Part shown: in pieces, positions 55,102-62,787 of the stretch | Layout of the letters: every line of letters begins with the position of its first letter | Numbering within the stretch: position 1 is the stretch's first letter | NCBI GenBank assembly: GCA_035459025.1 | Contig: DATHYT010000098.1 | Coordinates: forward strand, 9,989-73,988 | DNA from: JAABQT01 sp035459025 | Lineage (GTDB): Bacteria > Pseudomonadota > Gammaproteobacteria > Burkholderiales > SG8-39 | DNA length: 64,000 bases | Direction: 5' to 3' | The notes under the pieces: generated by a model | The model's input: the letters and a program-made list of their open reading frames with translations, nothing else | The model's database searches: none | What the model was told of the DNA's origin: nothing | Translations under genes and position numbers: made by a program

Positions 55102-55875
55102 TCAATCCAGCCGCACGACCTTGCCCTCCAGCGCAGCCGCCGGCGCCGGGTAGCGCGCCATCACCAGCGGATCATGTCCGGGTATGACGTGTGCAGGCGA
55201 TTGCGCGAGCGCCTGCGCCCGATGCCAGCCCTCGACCATGTCGCCCACGTTGTAGACGATCGGAAAGGGCCGGCTTTGCTCCATGTTGGCGTAGAAATGG
55301 CTCGCGTCGGAGGCGAGCACCACCCAGCCGCGGCGCGTGGCGACACGCACGATTTGCAGGCCCATGGTGTGGCCGCCGACGTGGTGCACGGTGACGCCCG
55401 GCGCGAGCTCGCCGTCGCCGTCGTGGAATTTCACGCGCCCGGCGTACACGCGGCGCACCATGCCGACCACGTCCTCGAGCTCGTAGGCGTGGCGCATTGC
55501 GTCCACGGTCATGCAGCGGCCGGTCGCGTACTGCATCTCCAGGTCCTGCAGGTGGAAGGTCGCCTGCGGGAACAGGTCGAAGTTGCCCACGTGGTCGTAA
55601 TGCAGGTGCGTGATCACCACGTCCCTCACGCCGGCCACGTCGACCTGCATGAGGCGCAGGCCTTCCTCGACGGGCAGCGTGATGCGGCGCCCGCGCTTTG
55701 CCGCCACCGCGGCATTGAAGCCCGTGTCGACGACGATCTCGCGCCCCTGGCCGCGGATCAGCCAGACGAAGTAGTCGAGCGGCATCGGCCCGTCGTGCGG
55801 GTCGCCGCCGAGAAAGTTCTCGCTGGCCTTGCGCTCGTGATGGCCGTACTTGATCGCGTAGATTTCGTAGCTCAT
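55102..55875 (-). CDS. Metallo-beta-lactamase-fold hydrolase (N-acyl homoserine lactonase-like)
   Basis: 257 aa. Dinuclear-zinc motif THLHYDHVGN with HxHxDH, then GGHTMGLQIV, ASDASHFY and PGHDPLVM. The overall pattern (DYFVWLIRG...DTGFN) matches the AhlD/AttM lactonase group. It may open lactones such as AHLs or other cyclic esters; a true quorum-quenching role is not shown. It follows tyrS with an ATGA overlap and is therefore cotranslated with it, an unexpected pairing. Confidence 0.9.
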   Translation of the reverse strand: MSYEIYAIKYGHHERKASENFLGGDPHDGPMPLDYFVWLIRGQGREIVVDTGFNAAVAAKRGRRITLPVEEGLRLMQVDVAGVRDVVITHLHYDHVGNFDLFPQATFHLQDLEMQYATGRCMTVDAMRHAYELEDVVGMVRRVYAGRVKFHDGDGELAPGVTVHHVGGHTMGLQIVRVATRRGWVVLASDASHFYANMEQSRPFPIVYNVGDMVEGWHRAQALAQSPAHVIPGHDPLVMARYPAPAAALEGKVVRLD

Positions 55876-57086
55876 GAGATCCTCAGCCGCGCGAACTTGC
55901 GCTTGCCGACCTGGGCGACCACGGTCTCCCCGGCCGCAAGCTTGCGCGCCTTGTCCGAGAGCCGCTCGCCGTTCAGCTTCACCCCGCCCTGCTCGATGTT
56001 GCGCACCGCCTCGGTGACGCTGGGCACGAGGCCGGCCTGCTTGAGCGCCTGCGCCACCGCGAGGCCGCCGGCGGGCGCGTGCAGCGCCACTTCCGGCATC
56101 GACGCGGGCGCCTGCCCGTGCCGAAAGCGCTGCGCGAACTCCTCCTCGGCACGCTCGGCCGCGGCACGCGAATGGAAACGCGCCACGATCTCCTTTGCGA
56201 AGCGCACCTTGACGTCGCGCGGATTGGCGCCCGCCTCGACCTCGCCGCGCCACTTGCGCACCGTCGCGAGCGGCTCGAACGACAGCAGCTCGATGTAGCG
56301 CCACATCAGCTCGTCGGAGATCGACATCAGCTTGCCGAAGATCTCGGCGGGCGCCTCGGCGATGCCGACATAGTTGCCGAGCGACTTGGACATCTTGTTG
56401 ACGCCGTCCAGGCCCTCGAGCAGCGGCGTGGTGAGCACGCACTGCGGCTCCTGGCCGTAGTCCTTCTGCAGTTCGCGCCCCACGAGCAGGTTGAACTTCT
56501 GGTCGGTGCCGCCGAGCTCGACGTCGGCCTTCATGGCCACCGAGTCGTAGCCCTGCATCAGCGGATAGAGCAGCTCGTGCACCGCGATCGGCTGCCCGGC
56601 CCGGTAGCGCTTGGCGAAGTCGTCGCGCTCGAGGATGCGCGCCACGGTGTAGCGCGCGGCGAGCCGGATCATGCCCTCGGCGCCGAGCTTGTCGGACCAT
56701 TCCGAGTTGAACAGGATCTGCGTCTTGTCGGGGTCGAGGATCTTGAACGCCTGCTCGCGGTAGCTCTTCGCGTTCTCCAGGATCTGCTCGCGCGACAGCG
56801 GCGGGCGCGTCTGGTTCTTGCCCGTCGGGTCGCCGATCATGCCGGTGAAATCGCCGATCAGGAACTGCACCTGGTGCCCCAGCTCCTGGAAATGGCGCAG
56901 CTTGTTGATGACCACCGTGTGGCCGAGGTGCAGGTCGGGCGCGGTCGGGTCCAGGCCGAGCTTCACGCGCAGCGCCGTGCCGCGCGAGAGCTTGCGCACG
57001 AGCTCTTCCTCGACGATCAGCTCCTCGGCGCCGCGCTTGATCAGCTCGAGGGCCTGCGCCACCGGGGGCTTGTCGTTTTGCCGCAC
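55872..57086 (-). CDS. tyrS: Tyrosine--tRNA ligase
   Basis: 404 aa from a GTG start. Class I synthetase with HLGHTVVINKLRHFQ (HIGH-like), QFLIGDFTGMIGDPTGKN, TDQKFNLLVGREL and the KMSKS motif in NKMSKSLGNY. A C-terminal S4-type RNA-binding domain (TEAVRNIEQGGVKLNGERL) is complete. This is the longer TyrZ-like form usual in betaproteobacteria. Divergent from the M23 peptidase gene. Confidence 0.97.
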   Translation of the reverse strand: MRQNDKPPVAQALELIKRGAEELIVEEELVRKLSRGTALRVKLGLDPTAPDLHLGHTVVINKLRHFQELGHQVQFLIGDFTGMIGDPTGKNQTRPPLSREQILENAKSYREQAFKILDPDKTQILFNSEWSDKLGAEGMIRLAARYTVARILERDDFAKRYRAGQPIAVHELLYPLMQGYDSVAMKADVELGGTDQKFNLLVGRELQKDYGQEPQCVLTTPLLEGLDGVNKMSKSLGNYVGIAEAPAEIFGKLMSISDELMWRYIELLSFEPLATVRKWRGEVEAGANPRDVKVRFAKEIVARFHSRAAAERAEEEFAQRFRHGQAPASMPEVALHAPAGGLAVAQALKQAGLVPSVTEAVRNIEQGGVKLNGERLSDKARKLAAGETVVAQVGKRKFARLRIS

Positions 57087-57105
57087 TGGGGTTATTTGCT
57101 AGACT
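57078..57105 (+). promoter_or_regulatory. Candidate promoter for the M23 peptidase-anmK operon
   Basis: TTGCCG (57078-57083), 16-nt spacer, TAGACT (57100-57105), about 40 nt before the peptidase GTG. The -35 overlaps the first codons of divergent tyrS. Four of six matches in each box only. Confidence 0.35.
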
Positions 57106-57144
57106 GATGCAGGCATCTGAATAGAAAAGAATTCTAGCCGATCC

Positions 57145-58410
57145 GTGAACGATTACGCGCCGCTCAAGCGCACTGTCCTGCTGGTGGCCCTCGCGTTCTC
57201 GGGCGCCGTGGTCGCCTTCGCCACGGTAACGCCCTCGCCGCAGGCGGAAGCCACGCTGCTGCAAAGGTCGGTGGTCGAGCCGCTCGCGCTGGATGCGGCC
57301 GAGGCGATCCTGCCGGCGCCGACGCTCTACATGGCGGAAGAGCGCTATCAGCGCGGCGACACGCTGCAAGGGCTCCTGGCGCGACTCGGGGTCGCCGACG
57401 ACGACGCGCGCCAGATCGCCCGCACCCCCTCGATGCGCTTCCTGCGCCCGGGATACGTCGTCTCCGCGCAACTCGGCGAGCGCGGCGAGCTGCAGCGCCT
57501 GAGCTTCCTCTCGGCGCGCGAGACCGAAATGGTGATCGAGCGCGCGGACGGCGGATTCCGCGCCCAGGAGATGCCCGCGCCCTTGCGCACCGAGGTGGAA
57601 ATGCGCGTCGGGGAGATCCAGAGCTCGCTCTTTGGCGCGGCAGACGCGGCCGGCATGCCCGACGCCATCGCCCTGCAGGTCGCCGACGTCTTTGCCGGCG
57701 ACGTGGACTTTCACCGCGAGCTGCGCCGCGGCGACCGCTTTGCCGCGATCTACGAGCAGCATTATCTGGGCGGTCGCGCAGTGCACACCGGCCGCGTGCT
57801 CGCGGCGGAGTTCGTCAATCAAGGGCGCGTGCTGCGCGCCGTGTACTACTCGGCGGGGCGCGGGGCGAGCGGCTACTACGCGCCCGACGGCAGCAATCTG
57901 CGCAAGGCATTCCTGCGCTCGCCGCTCGAGTACACGCGCATCAGCTCCGGTTTCGGCATGCGCCGGCACCCGTTCCAGCGCTCCTGGCGGGCGCATTCGG
58001 GCATCGATTACGCCGCGCCCGCGGGCACGCGCGTGCGCGCCGCCGGCAACGGCGTCATCGAGTTCGCGGGCTGGAAGGGCGGCTACGGCAAGGCGGTGAT
58101 CCTGCGCCACCGCGGCCAGTACTCGACGCTGTACGCGCACTTGTCGCGCTTCGCCCCCGGGGTGCGGCGCGGCGCGCGCGTCGACCAGGGCGACATCATC
58201 GGCCATGTGGGCGCGACGGGCTGGGCCACCGGGCCGCACCTGCACTACGAGTTCCAGATCGCGGGGCGGGCGCGCAATCCCTACGCCATTGCCATGCCGG
58301 CGGGCGAGCCGGTGCCCGCAGCGCATCTGCCCGAGTTCCGGCTGCACGCGGCGCCGCTGGTTGCGCGCCTCGAGCTGCTTGCCGCGCAGCCGCTCGCGCG
58401 GCTGGAGTGA
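57145..58410 (+). CDS. M23 family peptidoglycan endopeptidase (MepM-like)
   Basis: 421 aa, GTG start. A single N-terminal hydrophobic helix (VLLVALAFSGAVVAFATV) anchors or exports it. Residues about 60-140 form an OapA/LysM-like domain (RGDTLQGLLARLG). The LytM domain near the end contains His and Asp in RHPFQRSWRAHSGIDYAAP and HLHYEF (HxH) with intact zinc ligands, so it should cut peptide cross-links, probably D-Ala-mDAP, during wall growth. It is followed with a 4-nt overlap by anmK, linking cutting and recycling of murein. Confidence 0.95.
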   Translation: MNDYAPLKRTVLLVALAFSGAVVAFATVTPSPQAEATLLQRSVVEPLALDAAEAILPAPTLYMAEERYQRGDTLQGLLARLGVADDDARQIARTPSMRFLRPGYVVSAQLGERGELQRLSFLSARETEMVIERADGGFRAQEMPAPLRTEVEMRVGEIQSSLFGAADAAGMPDAIALQVADVFAGDVDFHRELRRGDRFAAIYEQHYLGGRAVHTGRVLAAEFVNQGRVLRAVYYSAGRGASGYYAPDGSNLRKAFLRSPLEYTRISSGFGMRRHPFQRSWRAHSGIDYAAPAGTRVRAAGNGVIEFAGWKGGYGKAVILRHRGQYSTLYAHLSRFAPGVRRGARVDQGDIIGHVGATGWATGPHLHYEFQIAGRARNPYAIAMPAGEPVPAAHLPEFRLHAAPLVARLELLAAQPLARLE

Positions 58411-59501
58411 GCGCCGAGCTCTACGCGGGCCTGATGTCGGGGACCAGCCTCGACGGGGTCGACGCGGTGCTGCTCGACCTCGCGGGTCCCAAGCCCAGGC
58501 TCGTGCGCCACGCGCACCGGGCTTTCTCGCCGGCGCTGCGGGCCGAGCTGCTGGCGCTCAATGCGGGCGCGCACGGCGAAATCGAGCGTGCCGCCCTCTG
58601 TTCCAACGCGCTGGCGCGCGACTACGCTGCCGTCGTCGCCGACCTCCTTGCAGGCGCTGCGGTGGATCGCAGCGCGCTGCGCGCCATCGGCTGCCACGGC
58701 CAGACCGTGCGCCATCGGCCCGAGGCCGGCTACACGGTGCAGATCGGCAACGCCGCGCTGCTCGCCGAGCTCACGCAGACCCGCGTCGTCGCCGACTTTC
58801 GCAGCCGCGACGTGGCCGCCGGCGGCCAGGGCGCGCCGCTGGCGCCCGCATTTCATGCCGTCATGTTCTCGAGCGGCGCCGAGGACCGCGCGGTCCTGAA
58901 CCTGGGCGGCATGGCCAACCTGACCTGGCTGCCGGCCGCGGGCGCGGTGGCGGGCTTCGACACCGGCCCCGGAAACTGCCTGATGGATCTGTGGGCGCAG
59001 CGGCACCTGGGCCGGCCGCAGGACGAAAACGGGGCCTGGGCGGCGGGCGCGCGGCCGGACGCCGCGTTGCTCGATGTGCTGCTCGCGGAGCCGTACTTCG
59101 CGCTGCCGCCGCCCAAGAGCACCGGGCGGGACCTGTTCAACGCGGCGTGGCTCGAGCGCCGGCTCGAGCGCCCGCTCGCCCCCCAGGTCGTGCAGGCCAC
59201 GCTCCTCGAGCTGACGGCGCAAAGCGTCGCGCAGGCGCTGCGCGGCCGCTTCCCGGCCGCGCGCCGCCTGATCGCCTGCGGCGGCGGCGTGCGCAACGGC
59301 GCACTGATGGCGCGGCTCGAGCACCTGCTGTCGCCCGTGCCGGTGGACAGCAGCGCACAGCACGGCATCGAGCCGATGCAGGTTGAAGCCGCGGCCTTTG
59401 CCTGGCTCGCGCAGCAGGCGCTGCGGGGAGCGCCGGGAAATCTGCCCGCGGTCACCGGCGCGCGCGGGTCCCGCATCCTCGGCGCCGTCTATCCGGCCTA
59501 G
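58407..59501 (+). CDS. anmK: Anhydro-N-acetylmuramic acid kinase
   Basis: 364 aa of the ASKHA superfamily. LMSGTSLDGVDAVLLD (phosphate 1), GCHGQTVRHRP, NLGGMANLTWLP, GFDTGPGNCLMD and CGGGVRNGALM are all AnmK signatures. It phosphorylates and opens anhydroMurNAc derived from wall turnover, giving MurNAc-6-phosphate. GTG start overlaps the M23 stop codon (GTGA). Confidence 0.97.
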   Translation: MSAELYAGLMSGTSLDGVDAVLLDLAGPKPRLVRHAHRAFSPALRAELLALNAGAHGEIERAALCSNALARDYAAVVADLLAGAAVDRSALRAIGCHGQTVRHRPEAGYTVQIGNAALLAELTQTRVVADFRSRDVAAGGQGAPLAPAFHAVMFSSGAEDRAVLNLGGMANLTWLPAAGAVAGFDTGPGNCLMDLWAQRHLGRPQDENGAWAAGARPDAALLDVLLAEPYFALPPPKSTGRDLFNAAWLERRLERPLAPQVVQATLLELTAQSVAQALRGRFPAARRLIACGGGVRNGALMARLEHLLSPVPVDSSAQHGIEPMQVEAAAFAWLAQQALRGAPGNLPAVTGARGSRILGAVYPA

Positions 59502-59528
59502 AAAACGCAAAGGGGGCCGCAGCCCCCT
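59501..59528 (-). terminator. Terminator of the bactofilin-erpA operon
   Basis: AGGGGGC (59511-59517) pairs with GCCCCCT (59522-59528) over loop CGCA; followed on the minus strand by TTTGCGTTTTC (59500-59510). It lies 23 nt after the erpA stop and almost touches the convergent anmK stop, and may work in both directions. Confidence 0.7.
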
Positions 59529-59550
59529 GTCGAGGAATCGACCCGAGCCC

Positions 59551-59913
59551 TCAGGCCGAGAACGAAGAGCCGCAGCCGCAGGTGCTGGTGGCGTTCGGGT
59601 TCTTGATCACGAACTGCGCGCCTTCCAGGCCTTCCTGGTAGTCGATCTCGGCACCCACCAGATACTGGTAGCTCATCGGGTCGATGAGCAGCGTGACGCC
59701 GTTCTTCTGCATCACGGTGTCATCTTCGTTCTGCACTTCGTCGAAAGTGAAGCCGTACTGGAATCCGGAGCAGCCGCCGCCCGACACGAACACGCGCAGC
59801 TTGAGCTCCGCGTTGCCTTCTTCCTCGATCAGCTGCTTTACCTTGCCCGCGGCGTTGTCGGAGAACACCAGGGGTGCCGGCATTTCGGTGACTGCATTCA
59901 TTGCGCGCTCCAA
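59551..59913 (-). CDS. erpA: Iron-sulfur cluster insertion protein
   Basis: 120 aa A-type Fe-S carrier. The three conserved cysteines are in SGGGCSGFQYGF and STCGCGSSF (last residues). KVKQLIEEEGNAELKLRVF and the 5-residue DDTVM loop agree with ErpA of betaproteobacteria. It transfers [4Fe-4S] clusters to apo-proteins such as IspG/IspH. Separated from the bactofilin gene by 27 nt. Confidence 0.96.
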   Translation of the reverse strand: MERAMNAVTEMPAPLVFSDNAAGKVKQLIEEEGNAELKLRVFVSGGGCSGFQYGFTFDEVQNEDDTVMQKNGVTLLIDPMSYQYLVGAEIDYQEGLEGAQFVIKNPNATSTCGCGSSFSA

Positions 59914-59940
59914 TGTGCCAAACTGCGTTGCGATCGGTCG

Positions 59941-60354
59941 TTAGCGCGGCTTGTCGCCGCCGGAGGCGAGCTTGAGCTCGACCCCCTTGATCTCGGCGCC
60001 GCCATGGTGCACGAGCCGCCCTTCCACCACGGCACCCTGCTGTATCTCGAGTGCCTTGTAATGCACATCCCCTTTGACGCGCGAGCCGACCTGGAGTTCA
60101 AGCGTCTCGGCCGCGTGCACCGGGCCGTTGATGGTGCCGTTCACCACGATGTGCGAAGCGGCGACTTCGCCGTCGATGCGCGCATGCTCGGAGACCACCA
60201 GCGTTCCCGGCTGGTCGGGCAGCGCCGCGACGTTGCCGCGCACGGCGCCGTCGACGCGCAGGCCGCCGCTGAAGAACACGTTGCCCTCGATGCGCGTGGT
60301 GGCGCCGATCAGGCTGTCGATGCGGCTTTGCGGCTTCGGACTCTTGCTGAACAT
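59941..60354 (-). CDS. Bactofilin
   Basis: 137 aa. The bactofilin beta-helix core (about 20-120) has the repeated hydrophobic pattern with IEGNVFFSGGLRVDGAVRGNV, LVVSEHARIDGEV and SHIVVNGTINGPV. These proteins polymerise into filaments without nucleotide and scaffold wall enzymes; M23 peptidases are frequent neighbours and one is just beyond anmK. The start MFSKSPKPQ has AAGGAG 7 nt before it; an upstream ATG six codons away is rejected for this reason. Confidence 0.95.
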   Translation of the reverse strand: MFSKSPKPQSRIDSLIGATTRIEGNVFFSGGLRVDGAVRGNVAALPDQPGTLVVSEHARIDGEVAASHIVVNGTINGPVHAAETLELQVGSRVKGDVHYKALEIQQGAVVEGRLVHHGGAEIKGVELKLASGGDKPR

Positions 60355-60368
60355 GTCTGCTCCTTGCC

Positions 60369-61133
60369 TCATCCCGGCGACGCGGTCTGCGCCGCCTTGA
60401 TCTGTTCCGACCCCGCCTCGTACACCCGCACCTGAACGCTCTCCACTTTGGCTTTCGGATCCACGCGGAAGATGCCTTCGACGCGGTGGAAGTGCCTGAA
60501 AGTCAAGCGGAAAGCCGAGGCGCTGGGGTCTCCCGCTTCAGGGAAAGTCATCATAGCATTTTTGCCCCCCTCCGTCAGGCCGACCACCAGCTCGAGCCGG
60601 CCCTGGAAGTCGCGGTCGCGGCGTGTGCCGGGCGCAAGCAGCAGCAGCAGCCGGTAGCGGTACTCGCCGGGCAGCACGTCGGGCACCACCTTGAAGCGGT
60701 TGATCGACAGCGGATTGGCGGCACGCGACTCCGCCGAGAGCATGCTCTCGAAGATCGCCAGCTCCTCGCGCAGGCGCGCGGTCTCCTGCTCCAGGCCGCG
60801 GATCTGCTGCGCGAGCTTCAACTGCGCGGTGCGCTCGATCGACAGCCGGCTGTCGGCGGCATTGGCGACGGCGCGCAGGCGCTCGAGCTCGGCGCGCGTG
60901 GCTTCCAGGTCGCGGCGCGCGGCGCTGAGCTCCTGCTCCACCTCGCTGCGGTCGAACCCGGCGAACCTGCGGCCGGCGTCGTACATCCAGGCGGCGAGCG
61001 CGGCCGAGCACGCGAGCACCAGGATCAGCCCGACCCAGCGCAGGTACCACGCCACCTCCGAGCGCACGGCGACGCGCGGCGCGGCGATGCCGAAGCGCCG
61101 GCGCAGTTTCCGGAATCTCGTCGTTATCGCCAC
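60369..61133 (-). CDS. DUF6776 family membrane protein with coiled coil
   Basis: 254 aa. One membrane helix (VGLILVLACSAALAAWMY, about 34-51) is followed by a coiled coil at about 60-130 (long Glu/Arg/Leu heptads) and a C-terminal beta-rich domain (YRYRLLLLLAPGTRRD...). Function is unknown; it is regularly found between rpsI and a bactofilin gene in betaproteobacteria. It overlaps no neighbour but is 14 nt before the bactofilin start and probably cotranscribed with it, suggesting a cell-envelope or cytoskeletal link. Confidence 0.88.
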   Translation of the reverse strand: MAITTRFRKLRRRFGIAAPRVAVRSEVAWYLRWVGLILVLACSAALAAWMYDAGRRFAGFDRSEVEQELSAARRDLEATRAELERLRAVANAADSRLSIERTAQLKLAQQIRGLEQETARLREELAIFESMLSAESRAANPLSINRFKVVPDVLPGEYRYRLLLLLAPGTRRDRDFQGRLELVVGLTEGGKNAMMTFPEAGDPSASAFRLTFRHFHRVEGIFRVDPKAKVESVQVRVYEAGSEQIKAAQTASPG

Positions 61134-61161
61134 GATCCGATAGGGCTTCCGCGCCGCGCAG

Positions 61162-61189
61162 AAAACAAAAGGCCGCTCGGCGGCGGCCT
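61162..61189 (-). terminator. Terminator of the rplM-rpsI operon
   Basis: AGGCCGC (61170-61176) pairs with GCGGCCT (61183-61189), loop of 6, then TTTTGTTTTC on the minus strand (61161-61170). It lies 29 nt after the rpsI stop and isolates the ribosomal operon from the following DUF6776 gene. Confidence 0.75.
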
Positions 61190-61217
61190 CATGCGTGACT
61201 GCCTGCGGCGCGGATCC

Positions 61218-61610
61218 TCAGCGCTTGGAGAACTGCTTGCGCCGGCGCGCCTTGTGCAGGCCGACTTTCTTGCGCTCGACCTCGCGCGCGTCGCGCGTCA
61301 CCAGCCCGGCCGCGCTCAGCGCGGGCTTGAGGCCCGCGTCGTACTCGATCAGCGCGCGCGAGATGCCGTGACGCACCGCCCCCGCCTGGCCGTTCTCGCC
61401 GCCGCCGAAGACGTTGACCTTGATGTCGAACGTCGAGACGTTCTTGGTCACCTCGAGCGGCTGTCGCACGATCATGCGCCCCGTCTCGCGTCCGAAGAAC
61501 TCATCGACCGGTTTGCCGTTGACGATGATCTGCCCCTTGCCGGGCTTGAGAAATACGCGGGCCACCGAACTCTTGCGCCGCCCCGTGCCGTAGTAATAGT
61601 CGCCAACCAT
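61218..61610 (-). CDS. rpsI: 30S ribosomal protein S9
   Basis: 130 aa. GTGRRKSSVARVFLKPGKG at the N-terminus and the basic C-terminus ending in FSKR, whose last residues reach the P-site tRNA. Directly downstream of rplM (13 nt). Confidence 0.98.
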   Translation of the reverse strand: MVGDYYYGTGRRKSSVARVFLKPGKGQIIVNGKPVDEFFGRETGRMIVRQPLEVTKNVSTFDIKVNVFGGGENGQAGAVRHGISRALIEYDAGLKPALSAAGLVTRDAREVERKKVGLHKARRRKQFSKR

Positions 61611-61623
61611 GGTCGTGGTGTCC

Positions 61624-62052
61624 TCAGATCTCGAGCGTTTGGGGCTGCTGCGCGGAATGCGGGTGCGTCGCCGCGCCGTAGACCTTCAGCTTCTTCAGCA
61701 TCGCGTAGCCGAGCGGCCCCCTGGGCAGCATGCCCTTGACGGCCTGCTCGAGCGCCCGCCCGGGATGGCGCACCTGCAGCTTGGCGAAATTCGTTTCGCG
61801 AATGCCACCCGGGTGGCCCGTATGGCGGTAGTACTTCTTGTCCTTCATCTTGCGGCCGGTGACGCGGATCTTCGCGGCGTTGACGACCACGATGTAGTCC
61901 CCCGTGTCGACGTGCGGCGTGAACTCCGGCTTGTGCTTGCCGCGCAGGCGCGAGGCGATTCTCGCCGCGAGGCGGCCGAGCACCTTGCCCTCGGCGTTCA
62001 CCAGGTACCATCCATGCACGACGTCCTGGGGCTTTGCTGCAAAGGTCTTCAT
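61624..62052 (-). CDS. rplM: 50S ribosomal protein L13
   Basis: 142 aa, exact family length. KTFAAKPQDVVHGWYLVNAE start, VNAAKIRVTGRKMKDK and MLPRGPLGYAMLKKLKVY. Start at 62052 agrees with family length; the longer frame to 62109 contains the promoter and is not used. Confidence 0.98.
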   Translation of the reverse strand: MKTFAAKPQDVVHGWYLVNAEGKVLGRLAARIASRLRGKHKPEFTPHVDTGDYIVVVNAAKIRVTGRKMKDKKYYRHTGHPGGIRETNFAKLQVRHPGRALEQAVKGMLPRGPLGYAMLKKLKVYGAATHPHSAQQPQTLEI

Positions 62053-62080
62053 GGGTGGGGCGTAGCGGGAAAAGCTGCGG

Positions 62081-62109
62081 ATTCTATGGGACCCTCGGGC
62101 CAGCGTCAA
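62081..62109 (-). promoter_or_regulatory. Strong sigma70-type promoter of rplM-rpsI
   Basis: On the minus strand TTGACG (-35, 62104-62109), spacer 17 nt, TAGAAT (-10, 62081-62086). Ten of twelve consensus positions with the optimal spacer; the start codon is 28 nt beyond the -10. The terminator immediately upstream shields this promoter from read-through. Confidence 0.8.
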
Positions 62110-62123
62110 ACCCTTGTTAGAAC

Positions 62124-62153
62124 AAAAAAAAGCGCAATCCGAAGATTGCGCTT
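62124..62153 (-). terminator. Strong terminator upstream of rplM, UUCG tetraloop
   Basis: A 10-bp stem AAGCGCAATC/GATTGCGCTT (62130-62139 with 62144-62153); on the minus strand the loop is C(UUCG)G, an extra-stable tetraloop, followed by eight T (62124-62131). There is no minus-strand protein gene directly upstream, so it must end the transcript of the candidate sRNA. Confidence 0.88.
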
Positions 62154-62226
62154 ATTCCACCATTGGAGGAGGGTGGAGAAGATTGCGTCGCTAAAGCGCA
62201 AGGAGGAGAAGACGCGCCCGCGACGC
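62124..62226 (-). ncRNA. Candidate small RNA with two anti-Shine-Dalgarno hairpin loops
   Basis: About 103 nt. Hairpin 1 (62185-62226): GCGTCGC pairs with GCGACGC, with an inner GCGC/GCGC stem and a loop that exposes CTCCTCCTT (62200-62208). Hairpin 2 (62157-62176): CCACC pairs with GGTGG around loop CTCCTCCAAT (62162-62171). The third element is the UUCG terminator. CUCCUCC can pair with the ribosome-binding site of mRNAs, as in anti-SD sRNAs of other proteobacteria. No protein-coding gene fits this stretch. Promoter and terminator bracket it at the right spacing. Not matched to any named sRNA by me; transcription unproven. Confidence 0.5.
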
Positions 62227-62231
62227 TCTGC

Positions 62232-62260
62232 AGTATGCCGTACCATTTGGTGCGCTGCAA
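62232..62260 (-). promoter_or_regulatory. Candidate promoter of the small RNA
   Basis: Minus strand: TTGCAG (62255-62260), 17-nt spacer, CATACT (62232-62237). The -35 matches at three positions and the -10 at four, so it is weak, but transcription would start near 62226, exactly at the first stem of the candidate sRNA. Confidence 0.35.
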
Positions 62261-62310
62261 TATCTTTGTCTCATGTACAGACCATTGTTTCGCCTGTTCG
62301 AATAAATCTC

Positions 62311-62339
62311 TTGAATAGATCGATGCTGCATAGCACAAT
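62311..62339 (+). promoter_or_regulatory. Candidate promoter of the OsmC gene
   Basis: TTGAAT (62311-62316), 17-nt spacer, CACAAT (62334-62339), followed by Shine-Dalgarno GGGAGGA (62353-62359) and the ATG at 62368. The rest of 62227-62310 shows no gene that I can support. Confidence 0.4.
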
Positions 62340-62367
62340 CCACTGATTACACGGGAGGATTTGCCTG

Positions 62368-62787
62368 ATGGAATGCACGATCCGCTGGTCCGGTCACGGC
62401 ATGTCGTTCATCGCCGAAACCGGAAGCCACCACATCCTCGCGATGGATGGCGCGCCTGACGGCGGCGGCCGCAACCTCGCGCCGCGCCCCATGGAGACCG
62501 TGCTCGCCGGTGCCGGCGGCTGCACGGCCTACGACGTCGTGGTGATCCTGAAGAAAAGCGGCCAGGACGTCACCGGCTGCGAGGTGCGCCTCGAGGCCGA
62601 GCGCGCGGCCACCGATCCCAAAGTCTTCACCCGCATCCATACCCATTTTCTCGTGCGCGGGCGCAACCTGAAGCGCAACGTCGTCGAGCAGGCGATCCGC
62701 CTGTCGCATGAGAAGTACTGCTCGGCTACCGCCATGCTGGCAAAGACCGCCGAGATCACGCGCGACCTCGAGATCGTGGAAGACTAG
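62368..62787 (+). CDS. OsmC family protein
   Basis: 139 aa. The OsmC/Ohr fold: N-terminal beta strands, then MDGAPDGGGRNLAPRPMETVLAGAGGCTAYDVVVILKK with the first redox Cys (GGC-TAYD) and a second Cys in SHEKYCSATAMLAK. Such proteins reduce organic hydroperoxides; members of this YhfA-type subgroup often lack proof of peroxidase activity. Translation signals are strong (GGGAGGA). The 3' end overlaps convergent coq7 by 4 nt. Confidence 0.93.
   Translation: MECTIRWSGHGMSFIAETGSHHILAMDGAPDGGGRNLAPRPMETVLAGAGGCTAYDVVVILKKSGQDVTGCEVRLEAERAATDPKVFTRIHTHFLVRGRNLKRNVVEQAIRLSHEKYCSATAMLAKTAEITRDLEIVED

Noticed and set aside
55876..58347. Long minus-strand open frame extending from the metallo-hydrolase across tyrS and the M23 gene
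   Set aside because: Only its last 257 codons match a family; the rest overlaps well-supported genes in other frames.
62117..62338. 73-codon minus-strand frame upstream of rplM
   Set aside because: It runs through both candidate sRNA hairpins and the terminator, with no ribosome-binding site and no recognised similarity; RNA structure explains the region better.
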